Assembly: GCA_003151215.1 (NCBI GenBank) | Contig: PLXB01000472.1 | Span: forward strand, 1-7,934 | Length of the DNA: 7,934 nt | Origin: Ignavibacteriota bacterium | Lineage (GTDB): Bacteria; Bacteroidota; Kapaibacteriia; Palsa-1295 | Reading direction: 5' to 3' | Shown: one piece after another, positions 1-6,916 of the stretch | How the letters are laid out: every line of letters begins with the position of its first letter | Position numbering within the stretch: the stretch's first letter is position 1 | Notes under the pieces: generated by a model | What the model was told of the DNA's origin: nothing | Databases searched by the model: none | What the model saw: the letters and a program-made list of their open reading frames with translations, nothing else | Position numbers and translations under genes: made by a program

Positions 1-106
1 AAAGGCGTGATAACTCCTCTGTTCGAGGTAAACCTTACGGTTTTACTTCACAAACAACTCTTTGCTCGCAACATAACGTTTCGGGCTACACCCATAAGGA
101 GAAAAA
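1..106 (+). promoter_or_regulatory. 5' leader of the rpsF operon
   Basis: This is the non-coding stretch before rpsF. It contains a small stem at 16-28 (CCTC, 5-base loop, GAGG) and a better one at 28-46 (GTAAACC, loop TTAC, GGTTTTAC, with one bulged T). The two share base 28, so they may form alternatively. A Shine-Dalgarno sequence, TAAGGAG, lies at 95-101, five bases before the rpsF ATG. Many bacteria have an autoregulatory S6:S18-binding leader here, but I do not see its typical CCG loop, so that role is not assigned. The first bases could also be the end of an upstream gene. I could not identify a promoter. Confidence 0.45.
28..46 (+). other. Hairpin in rpsF leader
   Basis: GTAAACC (28-34) pairs with GGTTTTAC (39-46), with one bulged T, around the four-base loop TTAC. 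It is the strongest local stem in the leader. No long T run follows, so it does not look like an intrinsic terminator. It could be a regulatory stem for the ribosomal operon or a remnant of the upstream intergenic region. Confidence 0.4.
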
Positions 107-526
107 ATGGCAAAGAAACTAGCTGGTTACGAAACCACATTCATTACACGCGTTGATCAAACGGAAGACCAACTCAAAATCCTCAAAGATCGTTTATTCA
201 AGATCATTAAAGATTACGACGGGGAACTCATTCATCAAGAAGACTGGGGAAAAAGAAAATTTTCCTACGAAATCGTGAAGGAAGTTCGCGGGCAATACAC
301 CCACTTCATTTATACCGGTAACAACACAGTCGTTGCCGAGCTTGAACGTACATTGCGTTTGAACGAAGCGACTCTTCGTTTCATGACGATTACAATTCAA
401 AAAGAATTTAACAAAGAAGAGTTCCTCAAAGAACTTGGAACCGGCACTCCGATGAAACGCGAAGAACGCCCGGAAATTACCCCAGCACCAACCATGACTC
501 CGACTGCAACAGCAGCAGCGGTATAA
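107..526 (+). CDS. rpsF: 30S ribosomal protein bS6
   Basis: bS6 is a small-subunit protein that binds the central domain of 16S rRNA as a heterodimer with bS18, which is encoded next. The 139-residue product starts with the family pattern YETTFI and has the conserved core stretches around residues 45-60 (EDWGKRKFSYEI) and 60-95 (GQYTHFIY, then LERTLRLNEATLRFMTI). The core ends near residue 100. A low-complexity tail rich in Pro, Thr and Ala covers roughly residues 110-139, and such variable tails are common in bS6. The ATG start is supported by TAAGGAG five bases upstream. It is the first gene of the rpsF-rpsR-DUF2232-rplI-dnaB cluster, with rpsR 12 bases downstream. Confidence 0.97.
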   Translation: MAKKLAGYETTFITRVDQTEDQLKILKDRLFKIIKDYDGELIHQEDWGKRKFSYEIVKEVRGQYTHFIYTGNNTVVAELERTLRLNEATLRFMTITIQKEFNKEEFLKELGTGTPMKREERPEITPAPTMTPTATAAAV

Positions 527-538
527 AAGGAAAAAATT

Positions 539-907
539 ATGGCAGCCAAAGAATATAAAGAGAAAAAAACTTACAATAACGATCGTGATAGCGACAAAGA
601 TTACGATTCAAAATACTCCATGGACGATGCAATGGATGACGAAGGCAGTGGCCGTCGTGGCCGCAAGTTTTCAGGCGGAAACAAGAAGAAAACTTGCCGT
701 TTCATGAGTGGTGACGAAGATACCGCAAACATCACTTACAAAAATCCAAAGTTCCTGTCGACCTACATGACTGAACACGGAAAAATTGTTGCACGCCGTA
801 TCACTGGAAACTGTGCGATGGTTCAACGTAAACTTGCTTTAGAAATTAAACGCGCACGCAATCTTGCATTGCTCGGATTTATTTCTATCGGACCAAACTC
901 TAACTAA
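539..907 (+). CDS. rpsR: 30S ribosomal protein bS18
   Basis: bS18 binds 16S rRNA together with bS6 in the platform of the small subunit. The family core runs from about residue 53 to 115: ITYKNPKFLSTYMTEHGKI, then the signature ARRITGNC, QRKLALEIKRAR and NLALLGF. At 122 residues it is longer than the usual 70-90. The extra length is an N-terminal extension of about 50 residues, rich in Lys, Asp and Tyr (including an acidic stretch DDAMDDEGSG) and likely disordered. The ATG is preceded by AAAGGA (526-531), which supports this start over an internal one. Only Cys53 and Cys92 are present, so no complete zinc site is seen. It is probably co-transcribed with rpsF. Confidence 0.96.
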   Translation: MAAKEYKEKKTYNNDRDSDKDYDSKYSMDDAMDDEGSGRRGRKFSGGNKKKTCRFMSGDEDTANITYKNPKFLSTYMTEHGKIVARRITGNCAMVQRKLALEIKRARNLALLGFISIGPNSN

Positions 908-912
908 ATATT

Positions 913-1839
913 GTGGCGATTCGATCTTCTCGATTAAAAGCGCCTACAAAAACTAATGGAGCAGCTCAAAGTTGGTTTCTTTGGGCTGCTCCTTTTTTCT
1001 TGCCCGCTCTCTTCTTTCAAAGTTCATTTTTTGCCTTCATCTCTCCACTTCCTCTCTTCATCATCACACTAAAGAATCGAACCTGGCTGAGTCTATTGGC
1101 GCTACTGACGAATGCGATTTTGGTTTTTGCGATGGAAAGAAACCTGGAACTCCTCACTTTTCCAATCTGGTTTTGGTTTAGCATTGGAATTTCATTTCCA
1201 CTTTTCATTCGTCGATTCAAAAAAGTACCCACTGCCTTTGCACTTTCTTATGGGCTCGCTATTTTGTTTTTATGGGCTGGAGTTGCCATCCTCGCTCAAG
1301 GCCGTAGCCAGGGTGTGATTGACTTTGTTCATTCTGAACTCAGCCAGGGAATCGATCGAATGATGGCCATTCCTCAACATCCCATTCAAGAATGGGTGAA
1401 GGAACAGGGAAAAACTGAACTTTTACACAATATTATGCTCGAACTTCCTTCGGGCATTCTGATCGCGATCATCCTCTGTTACTGGTTCAACCTTCTATTG
1501 GTGTTTCGAACGCTTCCCGGATTTCTATCTCGAGCGTTCTGGGGAAACTACCGAACTCCGGCATGGCTGGTTTGGCCAACGCTTCTCTGTGCTGCTCTGT
1601 ATATTTATTCTGAACAAGCTCTCTATTATATTGGTTTGAACGGTCTCAAAGTCTTACTCGTGTTTTACGGGCTCCAGGGGCTTAGCGTCATCACCAATTT
1701 TCTCAATCGTCGACAAATTTTTGGATTAATTCGTGCAGTCATTTTTGCTCTGCTCGTATTTTTGGCGGCTCCCCTGCTTTTTGCCGTAGGATTTTTTGAT
1801 CAGTGGTTTGACTTTCGTCGCAAATTCGGGCAATCCTAA
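913..1839 (+). CDS. DUF2232-type polytopic membrane protein
   Basis: This is an integral inner-membrane protein of unknown function, 308 residues long. Hydrophobic segments appear near residues 21-52 (probably two), 57-74, 80-99, 107-128, 180-201, 217-233, 242-264 and 274-295, so about eight or nine membrane passes. An amphipathic soluble region lies at about 130-178. The late motifs GLQGLSVITNFLNRR (253-267) and GFFDQWFDFRR (293-303) resemble the C-terminal end of DUF2232 (YybS-like) proteins. A gene of this family often sits between rpsR and rplI in deltaproteobacteria, which supports the call. The GTG start follows the rpsR stop by five bases and has no evident Shine-Dalgarno sequence, so translation may be coupled to rpsR. 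The link to ribosomal genes is positional; no role in translation is shown. Confidence 0.8.
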   Translation: MAIRSSRLKAPTKTNGAAQSWFLWAAPFFLPALFFQSSFFAFISPLPLFIITLKNRTWLSLLALLTNAILVFAMERNLELLTFPIWFWFSIGISFPLFIRRFKKVPTAFALSYGLAILFLWAGVAILAQGRSQGVIDFVHSELSQGIDRMMAIPQHPIQEWVKEQGKTELLHNIMLELPSGILIAIILCYWFNLLLVFRTLPGFLSRAFWGNYRTPAWLVWPTLLCAALYIYSEQALYYIGLNGLKVLLVFYGLQGLSVITNFLNRRQIFGLIRAVIFALLVFLAAPLLFAVGFFDQWFDFRRKFGQS

Positions 1840-1866
1840 GTATCTGGTTTTAAGAAGAAATTTTAG

Positions 1867-1873
1867 TAGGAGA
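1867..1873 (+). promoter_or_regulatory. Ribosome binding site of rplI
   Basis: TAGGAGA lies seven bases before the rplI ATG at 1881 and fixes that start. It is a strong site, as expected for a ribosomal protein gene that follows a membrane protein gene likely needed in lower amounts. Confidence 0.8.
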
Positions 1874-1880
1874 ATTTTTA

Positions 1881-2330
1881 ATGTTAGTAATTTTAAAAGA
1901 AAATGTAGAAAATTTGGGTCGTATCGGTGAAGTGGTGAAAGTAACCGATGGTTACGCACGTAACTTTTTGATTCCAAAAAAATTAGTCGTCCCTGCTAAT
2001 GAAAATAATATGGCAGCGGTTGAGCATCAGAAAAAAATGCTCGAGAAGAAACGTTCTGCTGAAAAGCTTTCCGCAGACGAACTCGCTAAGAAAATTGTAG
2101 GCTTCACTTGTAATATCTCTCGCAAAGTTGGCGAGAAAGATAAACTTTTCGGTTCAGTCACCACTGCTGATATTGCTGATGCTTTAAAAGCAGGCGGTCT
2201 CACCATCGAGAAGCGCTCAATCCACATGAAGGATCCAATCAAAGCATTGGGTGTTCACACCGTGGAAATTAAACTCCTTCCTGAAGTCACTACAAACTTA
2301 AAAGTTTGGGTTGTTAAAGAAGGCGCATAA
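1881..2330 (+). CDS. rplI: 50S ribosomal protein bL9
   Basis: bL9 binds 23S rRNA near the L1 stalk base and extends from the ribosome surface; it helps reading-frame maintenance. The 149-residue length matches the family (about 148-150). The N-terminal rRNA-binding domain (residues 1-50) carries the hallmark VILKENVENLGRIGEVVKV and DGYARNFLIPKKLVVPA. A charged helix rich in Lys and Glu (about 48-78) links it to the C-terminal domain (about 80-149), which contains LFGSVTTADIADAL and the closing EIKLLPEVTTNLKVWVV. The start is supported by TAGGAGA upstream. It lies 41 bases after the membrane protein gene and 20 bases before dnaB. Confidence 0.97.
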   Translation: MLVILKENVENLGRIGEVVKVTDGYARNFLIPKKLVVPANENNMAAVEHQKKMLEKKRSAEKLSADELAKKIVGFTCNISRKVGEKDKLFGSVTTADIADALKAGGLTIEKRSIHMKDPIKALGVHTVEIKLLPEVTTNLKVWVVKEGA

Positions 2331-2341
2331 TCCTTTAGTTT

Positions 2342-2347
2342 GGAGAG
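2342..2347 (+). promoter_or_regulatory. Ribosome binding site of dnaB
   Basis: GGAGAG lies just before the GTG at 2351. It supports this rare start codon over later in-frame ATGs, and the protein then begins a short distance before the conserved PHDLDAERSVLGALL. Confidence 0.7.
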
Positions 2348-2350
2348 CTA

Positions 2351-3784
2351 GTGTCAGATCCATACTCTGGGGCCCCTCCGGCACAGCGAAAAAAGCTTCC
2401 TCATGATTTAGATGCCGAACGATCAGTTCTCGGAGCATTGCTGGTAAACAACGCCTCTTTGGAACTGGTTCGCGAAGAAGGTCTTGAAGAACGCGATTTT
2501 TTCGTCGATGCACATCAGAAAATTTTTGAAATGGCCTGCCAGCTTTCTGATGTTGGAAAGCCAGTTGATCTCGTCACCATCACCGATGGTCTGCGTAATC
2601 GTAATTGGTACGACCTCATTGGTGGTGTTGCAACCCTCACCGGCCTTTACGATCAAGCGTCTTTCCAAATTGCGAACGTCGTTCATTACGGCAAAATCAT
2701 CCGGGAAAAAGCACTTCAGCGTCGTCTCGTAGAAACCTGTTCTGAAATTATGGATGAAGGGTTGTCCGGCGTTGAAAACACTGACGTCTATATCGATAGT
2801 GCCGAGACTAAAATTTTCGAAGTCTCTCAGAAAAAGATTCAACGTTCTTTCACTTCTCTCGCGGAAGTCATTTCCGAAAACATGAGCAAGGTTCAAGAAC
2901 TTTTTGTCTCCGGTAGTAAAGACGTAGTTGGGCTTGCAACCGGATTTACTGAGTTTGATAAAATGACGGCAGGACTACAGCCAGGACAGGTCATGATTCT
3001 TGCCGCCCGCCCGGGTATGGGGAAAACAGCGCTGTTTGTTTCCGCACTCTTACACACATCAGTAATGAAAAACTCAGTAGCCGCACTCTTCTCACTCGAA
3101 ATGTCGAAAGAAGAATTAGGTTTCAGGTTTTTTGCTGGTCTTAGCCGAATTGATTCCAAAAGACTAAAAACAGGTGCACTTGCGAAAGAAGAGTTTCGCC
3201 GCCTCATGGGAGCTGCCGAACAACTTGGCCAGGCACGCATTCATATCGATGATACTCCAGCCCTTTCCGTTCTGGATATCCGTGCTCGTTGTCGTCGTTT
3301 AAAAGCAAAAGAAAAACAATTAGATTTAATTATCGTCGATTACCTGCAGCTCATGCGTGGCCCAAAAACCCAAGCTGGAGGCAATCGAGAGCAGGAAATT
3401 TCTGCCATTAGCCGAGGCCTCAAGGAATTATCGAAGGAACTCCGCGTTCCAATTATTGCTTGTTCACAGTTAAGTCGTAACGTTGAGAGCAGAACCGATA
3501 AACGCCCGATGCTAAGCGATCTCCGGGAGTCGGGAGCCATCGAGCAGGATGCCGATCTCGTGCTCTTCATCTATCGCCCGGAAACCTACGGCATCGAGCA
3601 ATACGAAGACGGCAAACCGACTGAGGGCACGGCAGAGATCATCATCGGTAAGCAGCGTAACGGACCGATCGGCGTTTCGCGTGTTGCCTTCCGAGGTAAT
3701 GTCGGAAGATTCGATAATCTGCTCTACGTTCCGGATTTCGAGGAGTTGACCGTAACGCCGAAATCGACATCGGCAGCATTTTAG
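2351..3784 (+). CDS. dnaB: Replicative DNA helicase DnaB (possibly chimeric)
   Basis: DnaB is the hexameric ATP-driven helicase that unwinds DNA at the replication fork and recruits primase. At 477 residues it has the normal length. The N-terminal domain (about 17-120) includes PHDLDAERSVLGALL; a linker follows. The RecA-like ATPase domain (about 195-465) has Walker A ARPGMGKT (Lys225), the EMS motif after it, Walker B IIVDYLQL (Asp330), SQLSR (372-376) and SDLRESGAIEQDADLVLF (about 387-404). No intein or frameshift is seen. The start is GTG with GGAGAG upstream. Oddly, GC content and codon use change near 3480, about residue 377: roughly 44% in 3241-3480 and 56% in 3481-3720 by hand count. 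The tail resembles Bacteroidota/Chlorobi DnaB while the gene neighbourhood upstream looks deltaproteobacterial. The frame is intact and the product would look functional, but it may be an assembly fusion of two dnaB genes. Confidence 0.95.
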   Translation: MSDPYSGAPPAQRKKLPHDLDAERSVLGALLVNNASLELVREEGLEERDFFVDAHQKIFEMACQLSDVGKPVDLVTITDGLRNRNWYDLIGGVATLTGLYDQASFQIANVVHYGKIIREKALQRRLVETCSEIMDEGLSGVENTDVYIDSAETKIFEVSQKKIQRSFTSLAEVISENMSKVQELFVSGSKDVVGLATGFTEFDKMTAGLQPGQVMILAARPGMGKTALFVSALLHTSVMKNSVAALFSLEMSKEELGFRFFAGLSRIDSKRLKTGALAKEEFRRLMGAAEQLGQARIHIDDTPALSVLDIRARCRRLKAKEKQLDLIIVDYLQLMRGPKTQAGGNREQEISAISRGLKELSKELRVPIIACSQLSRNVESRTDKRPMLSDLRESGAIEQDADLVLFIYRPETYGIEQYEDGKPTEGTAEIIIGKQRNGPIGVSRVAFRGNVGRFDNLLYVPDFEELTVTPKSTSAAF

Positions 3785-3805
3785 TTCATCTTTATTTTCC
3801 CCAAA

Positions 3806-4207
3806 GTGAATACCATCATCACTCCGCCCGAACTCATTACGCCTATTGGCTATAGCCATGCCGTTTCTTCGAACGGAGGCAGGACCGTTTATCTTGCCGG
3901 GCAGGTTTCCTTCGATGCCGCAGGAAATATCATCCATAAAGGCGATCTCCTCAAGCAATTCGAGCAGGTTCTGCATAATCTTGAAGCGGCGCTCATCGCA
4001 GCAGGAGGAGTGATGACCGATATTGTAAAGCTGAATATTTTTGTACGCGATAAGAATGATTACGCAGCAAAGATGAAGGAGATCGGAAGGATCTACTCAT
4101 CGTATTTCGGCAAATATTTTCCGGCAATGACGCTTGTGGAAGTATCTTCACTCTTTGAAAACGATGCGTTGCTTGAGATCGAAGGTATTGCAGTGATTGA
4201 TAATTGA
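3806..4207 (+). CDS. RidA/YjgF/UK114-family protein lacking the key arginine
   Basis: The 133-residue product has the Rid fold landmarks: YSHAVSSNGGRTVYLAGQVSFDAAGNI (about 18-44), the helix region FEQVLHNLEAALIAAGG (about 53-69), DIVKLNIFVRD (about 73-83) and FPAMTLVEVSSLFENDALLEIEGIAV (105-130). True RidA enzymes hydrolyse reactive enamines/imines made by PLP enzymes and need an arginine in the PART motif (Arg105 in E. coli numbering). Here that position is Met108 (PAMT), so classical 2-aminoacrylate deaminase activity is doubtful and another Rid subfamily is likely. I therefore give no ridA symbol. The start is GTG, 21 bases after the dnaB stop, without a Shine-Dalgarno sequence; the start is moderately certain. 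Its stop overlaps the next gene's ATG by one base, which suggests coupled translation with the acyl-CoA dehydrogenase. Confidence 0.9.
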   Translation: MNTIITPPELITPIGYSHAVSSNGGRTVYLAGQVSFDAAGNIIHKGDLLKQFEQVLHNLEAALIAAGGVMTDIVKLNIFVRDKNDYAAKMKEIGRIYSSYFGKYFPAMTLVEVSSLFENDALLEIEGIAVIDN

Positions 4208-5367
4208 TGGATTTTACTCTCACGAAAGATCAACTCCACTGGCAATCCTTTGCGCGATCGTTTGCGCAGGATATCATTGCGCCTATTGCCCGAAAGATGG
4301 ATGAAGATGGTGCGATGCCATCTTCGATCATATCACAGATGGCATCGCTCGGACTCTTAGGAGGCGCAACAGCAAAAGACTTTGGCGGATCGGCTATGGA
4401 TAGCCTCTCTCTTGCACTTGTGTACATAGAGCTTGGCAGAGCCTGCTCGAGCGTTCGGGGATTCATGACCGTTCATTCCTCACTTGTCATGCAATGCATC
4501 GAGCAGAACGGATCGGAAGATCAGAAGAAAGAATTTTTGCCGCAACTCGCTGCTGCGAAGAAGATAGGGTGTTACTGTCTCACCGAACCCGAAGCCGGAA
4601 GCGATGCTGCGAGCATTCAAACACAAGCAGAAAAAACAAAGGCCGGATATATCTTAAACGGCGAGAAGATCTGGATCACGAATGCCAATCTTGCACACCT
4701 TGCAATCGTTTTTGCAAAACTGCCGGCAACGGAAGGCGCAAAGCCGCATTCACGTATCACGGCTTTTCTTGTGGATACAAATTCCGAAGGATTTATCCGC
4801 AGGAAAATGCCCGGCAAAGAACTTGGTCACAGGGCAAGCGATCACGCCCATATTATTCTCGAAAATTGTTTTGTGCCCGGGGATAGAGTTTTAGGCGGTG
4901 AGAACAACGGCTTTAAGGTCGCCATGTCCGCGCTCGATCACGGACGCTTAGGCGTTGCTGCAGGAGCAGTGGGAGTGCATGAAGCATGCCTGGATGCCTG
5001 CCTGGATTTCGTTCGGATTCGCAAACAATTCGGCTCGCGCCTCGGTGATTTCGAAATGGTGCAAGCCGTTATTGCTGAAATGAAAACTTCGCTTGAAGCT
5101 TCAAGATATTTAGTCTATCACGCCGCCTGGAAAAAAGATCAGGGCTTGCCATGTACGCTCGAAACTTCGATGGCAAAACTTCATGCAACTGAAGCTGCAG
5201 TAAAAGCGGCGAACGAAGCTGTGCTTCTTCACGGAGGCAGAGGCTATTCGAATGAATATCCCGTTGAGCGCTACCTGCGCGATATAAAAGGCTTGCAGAT
5301 ATATGAGGGCACATCGCATATTCAGAAGATCGTGATTGCGAGACAGGTAATCGGGAAACAAGCGTAA
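4207..5367 (+). CDS. Acyl-CoA dehydrogenase
   Basis: This is a flavoenzyme that introduces a trans-2 double bond into acyl-CoA, passing electrons to electron-transfer flavoprotein. The 386-residue length is typical of short/medium-chain members. The N-terminal helical domain covers about 1-115. The beta domain has the FAD-contact motif CYCLTEPEAGSD followed by KIWITNA. The C-terminal domain holds RKQFGSRLGDFEMVQ, HGGRGYSNEYPVERYLRDIK and YEGTSHIQ; Glu367 in YEGTS is at the catalytic base position of the main acyl-CoA dehydrogenase group. Substrate chain length or branching cannot be read from the sequence. The ATG at 4207 overlaps the preceding TGA by one base; a TTG at 4204 is also in frame but less likely. 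No Shine-Dalgarno sequence is seen, consistent with coupling to the Rid-family gene. Confidence 0.94.
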   Translation: MDFTLTKDQLHWQSFARSFAQDIIAPIARKMDEDGAMPSSIISQMASLGLLGGATAKDFGGSAMDSLSLALVYIELGRACSSVRGFMTVHSSLVMQCIEQNGSEDQKKEFLPQLAAAKKIGCYCLTEPEAGSDAASIQTQAEKTKAGYILNGEKIWITNANLAHLAIVFAKLPATEGAKPHSRITAFLVDTNSEGFIRRKMPGKELGHRASDHAHIILENCFVPGDRVLGGENNGFKVAMSALDHGRLGVAAGAVGVHEACLDACLDFVRIRKQFGSRLGDFEMVQAVIAEMKTSLEASRYLVYHAAWKKDQGLPCTLETSMAKLHATEAAVKAANEAVLLHGGRGYSNEYPVERYLRDIKGLQIYEGTSHIQKIVIARQVIGKQA

Positions 5368-5375
5368 CGCGATCT

Positions 5376-5594
5376 ATGGCATTATTACGCAGACGGTACA
5401 CAAGTTTTGGCAGAGAGGATAAAACCTTCGGTATCCGCGCACTTATCAAGGGCGATTCCTGGGCAGTGCGTATTGCTTTATTCGTGATGCTCGGATTTTT
5501 ATTCTATGTTGCCGTACAGCTTACTCATCACCGCGTGAATCCTCAAGAACAGAAACAAACTCCAACTCCAGCCGATACGGGAAATGAAAAGTGA
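5376..5594 (+). CDS. Small single-pass membrane protein, unknown function
   Basis: I do not recognise this 72-residue protein. It has a basic N-terminal part (residues 1-29, with RRR near the start), one hydrophobic segment at about 31-49 (RIALFVMLGFLFYVAVQL) and a polar, Pro/Gln/Thr-rich tail of about 22 residues. By the positive-inside rule the N terminus would be cytoplasmic and the tail outside. It is not a clear signal peptide because the basic region is long. Support for it being real: it starts eight bases after the acyl-CoA dehydrogenase stop, fills the gap, and overlaps anmK by 11 bases in another frame, as in a compact operon. No Shine-Dalgarno sequence is evident. Confidence 0.72.
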   Translation: MALLRRRYTSFGREDKTFGIRALIKGDSWAVRIALFVMLGFLFYVAVQLTHHRVNPQEQKQTPTPADTGNEK

Positions 5595-6744
5595 TCTCTA
5601 TATCGGCATTATGTCGGGCACGAGCATGGATGCGATCGATGTCGTTATTGCCCGCTTCGATAAATTTCCGGAAGTTGTCAGTGAATATTCTGTTCCTCTT
5701 CGTTCCGAACTTCGAGAAATACTGATGGATCTTGCCACAAAGAATGAGATCAATATCGATCTTTTCGTGCGTACGCATTTTGTTCTGGCGCAGGAATATG
5801 CAAGCGCTGTTGAAGCTTCGTTAAAAAAAGCATACCTTTCTCCAAAAGATATTCGTGCCATAGGATTACACGGGCAGACGATCAGGCATTTGCCCAAATC
5901 TGAAAAAATTGCTCCTTCGCTTTCTGAAACAGGAGCAACATTCCAACTCGGTTCGGGCGGTGCACTTGCAGCTTTGAGCGGCATAGATGTCGCAAGCGAT
6001 TTCCGAAGCGGCGATATTGCTCTTGGCGGAGAAGGCGCTCCGCTGGTGCCGATGTTTGACTATTATTTTTTCAGAACTAATGATCGCAATAGAATTCTCC
6101 TGAATATCGGCGGTATTGCAAACCTGACTTTTATTCCTGCCTGCGCTGAGGAAATGGAAGTCATTGCCTTCGATACGGGTCCGGGAAATATGATCACCGA
6201 TGCTCTGGCAAAGGAATACTATAACAAACAATTTGATAATGCCGGAGAGATCGCCGGAAGTGGTAAAATCGATGAAGAGCTGCTTTTGGAACTCCTTGAA
6301 AATCAGTATTTTACACAGCCACCACCCAAATCGACAGGTAGGGAGTTATTCGGAGAAAAATTTCTTGATATCTTCAAAAAAAAGGCAGCACACCGAAAAT
6401 TATCGGCAAGCGACGCATTAGCGACAGCAACAGAGTTAACTGCACGGTCGATTGCCGAAGCCTTTCGTTTTCTTCCTCATGAGAGATTAAAAACGCATCC
6501 AACCGAGATCATCGCAAGCGGCGGCGGAGTGAAAAATATTTTCTTATGCCAACGGCTGAAAGAGCTTCTGCCGGAAATGACATTCCGGATTTCCGATGAA
6601 CTTGGGATTCCATTGCAGGCGAAAGAGGCACTTGCATTTGCGTGGTTTGCAAAAGCATTTCTTCAAAATGAATATATTCATCTTCCCGCGACGACGGGTG
6701 CGAAGCGAAAAATTATTTTAGGATCGCTGAGTAAGGGAAGATAG
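5584..6744 (+). CDS. anmK: Anhydro-N-acetylmuramic acid kinase
   Basis: AnmK hydrolyses the 1,6-anhydro ring of anhMurNAc and phosphorylates it with ATP to give MurNAc-6-phosphate, a cytoplasmic step in peptidoglycan recycling; MurQ normally acts next but is not in this window. The 386-residue length fits the family. Visible motifs are the ATP-binding IGIMSGTSMDAID (7-19), GLHGQTIRH (about 94-102), the sugar-site stretch SDFRSGDIALGGEGAPLVP (about 139-157), NIGGIANLTF, FDTGPGN with the expected catalytic Asp197, and ASGGGVKN near the C terminus. The first motif has Ala17 where Gly is usual, a mild change. The ATG overlaps the end of the small membrane protein gene by 11 bases. The next gene is dnaA, after a long AT-rich gap. 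Confidence 0.95.
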   Translation: MKSDLYIGIMSGTSMDAIDVVIARFDKFPEVVSEYSVPLRSELREILMDLATKNEINIDLFVRTHFVLAQEYASAVEASLKKAYLSPKDIRAIGLHGQTIRHLPKSEKIAPSLSETGATFQLGSGGALAALSGIDVASDFRSGDIALGGEGAPLVPMFDYYFFRTNDRNRILLNIGGIANLTFIPACAEEMEVIAFDTGPGNMITDALAKEYYNKQFDNAGEIAGSGKIDEELLLELLENQYFTQPPPKSTGRELFGEKFLDIFKKKAAHRKLSASDALATATELTARSIAEAFRFLPHERLKTHPTEIIASGGGVKNIFLCQRLKELLPEMTFRISDELGIPLQAKEALAFAWFAKAFLQNEYIHLPATTGAKRKIILGSLSKGR

Positions 6745-6780
6745 TACTGTCATTGCAAGAAGTCGCAAAGACACTGCAAG

Positions 6781-6821
6781 AAAAAAAATTCCGTTTTTCG
6801 CGCGGCTTTAAAAAAAAATTC
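6781..6821. repeat. Paired A-tract direct repeat
   Basis: AAAAAAAATTC occurs at 6781-6791 and again at 6811-6821, exactly 30 bases apart, close to three helical turns. Phased A-tracts bend DNA, a known feature near origins and promoters; that role here is inference. Confidence 0.5.
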
Positions 6822-6840
6822 GTATTATAGTACATACGAA
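6819..6840. repeat. Inverted repeat TTCGTAT-N8-ATACGAA
   Basis: Perfect 7-base arms at 6819-6825 and 6834-6840 flank the 8-base spacer TATAGTAC. The arrangement suits a dimeric regulator binding site upstream of dnaA, or a weak hairpin. It overlaps the second A-tract repeat by three bases. No regulator is identified. Confidence 0.5.
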
Positions 6841-6865
6841 ATGATTTGTTAATGTGTTTGTTGAA

Positions 6866-6874
6866 TGTGGATAA
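6866..6874 (-). promoter_or_regulatory. Consensus DnaA box
   Basis: TGTGGATAA on the + strand is the exact reverse complement of TTATCCACA, the consensus high-affinity DnaA-binding site. It lies about 230 bases before the dnaA open frame, where DnaA would start replication or repress its own gene. Confidence 0.7.
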
Positions 6875-6907
6875 CTTAGGTTGTCCAATATTATTATGGG
6901 TTAGGGA

Positions 6908-6916
6908 TGTGAATTA
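6908..6916 (-). promoter_or_regulatory. Possible weak DnaA box (one mismatch)
   Basis: TGTGAATTA differs from the reverse-complement consensus TGTGNATAA at one position and has the same orientation as the perfect box 42 bases upstream. A match of this quality can arise by chance in AT-rich DNA. Confidence 0.3.

Noticed and set aside
83..93. GGGCTACACCC before rpsF, similar to a short 16S rRNA string
   Set aside because: The match is only about eight bases and the three-pair stem is weak, so chance is the better explanation.
2423..2896. 157-codon open frame on the minus strand
   Set aside because: It lies wholly inside dnaB in antisense, has no recognisable motif and no ribosome binding site; the sense strand clearly encodes the DnaB N-terminal domain and linker.
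6748..6782. TGCAAGAA direct repeat after anmK, reminiscent of dispersed CATTGCGAG-type repeats
   Set aside because: Only two short copies are visible and the resemblance is loose; a genome-wide search would be needed to call a repeat family.
6745..6830. Possible intrinsic terminator after anmK
   Set aside because: No stem longer than about three pairs followed by a T run could be found; the A and T tracts alone are not enough.
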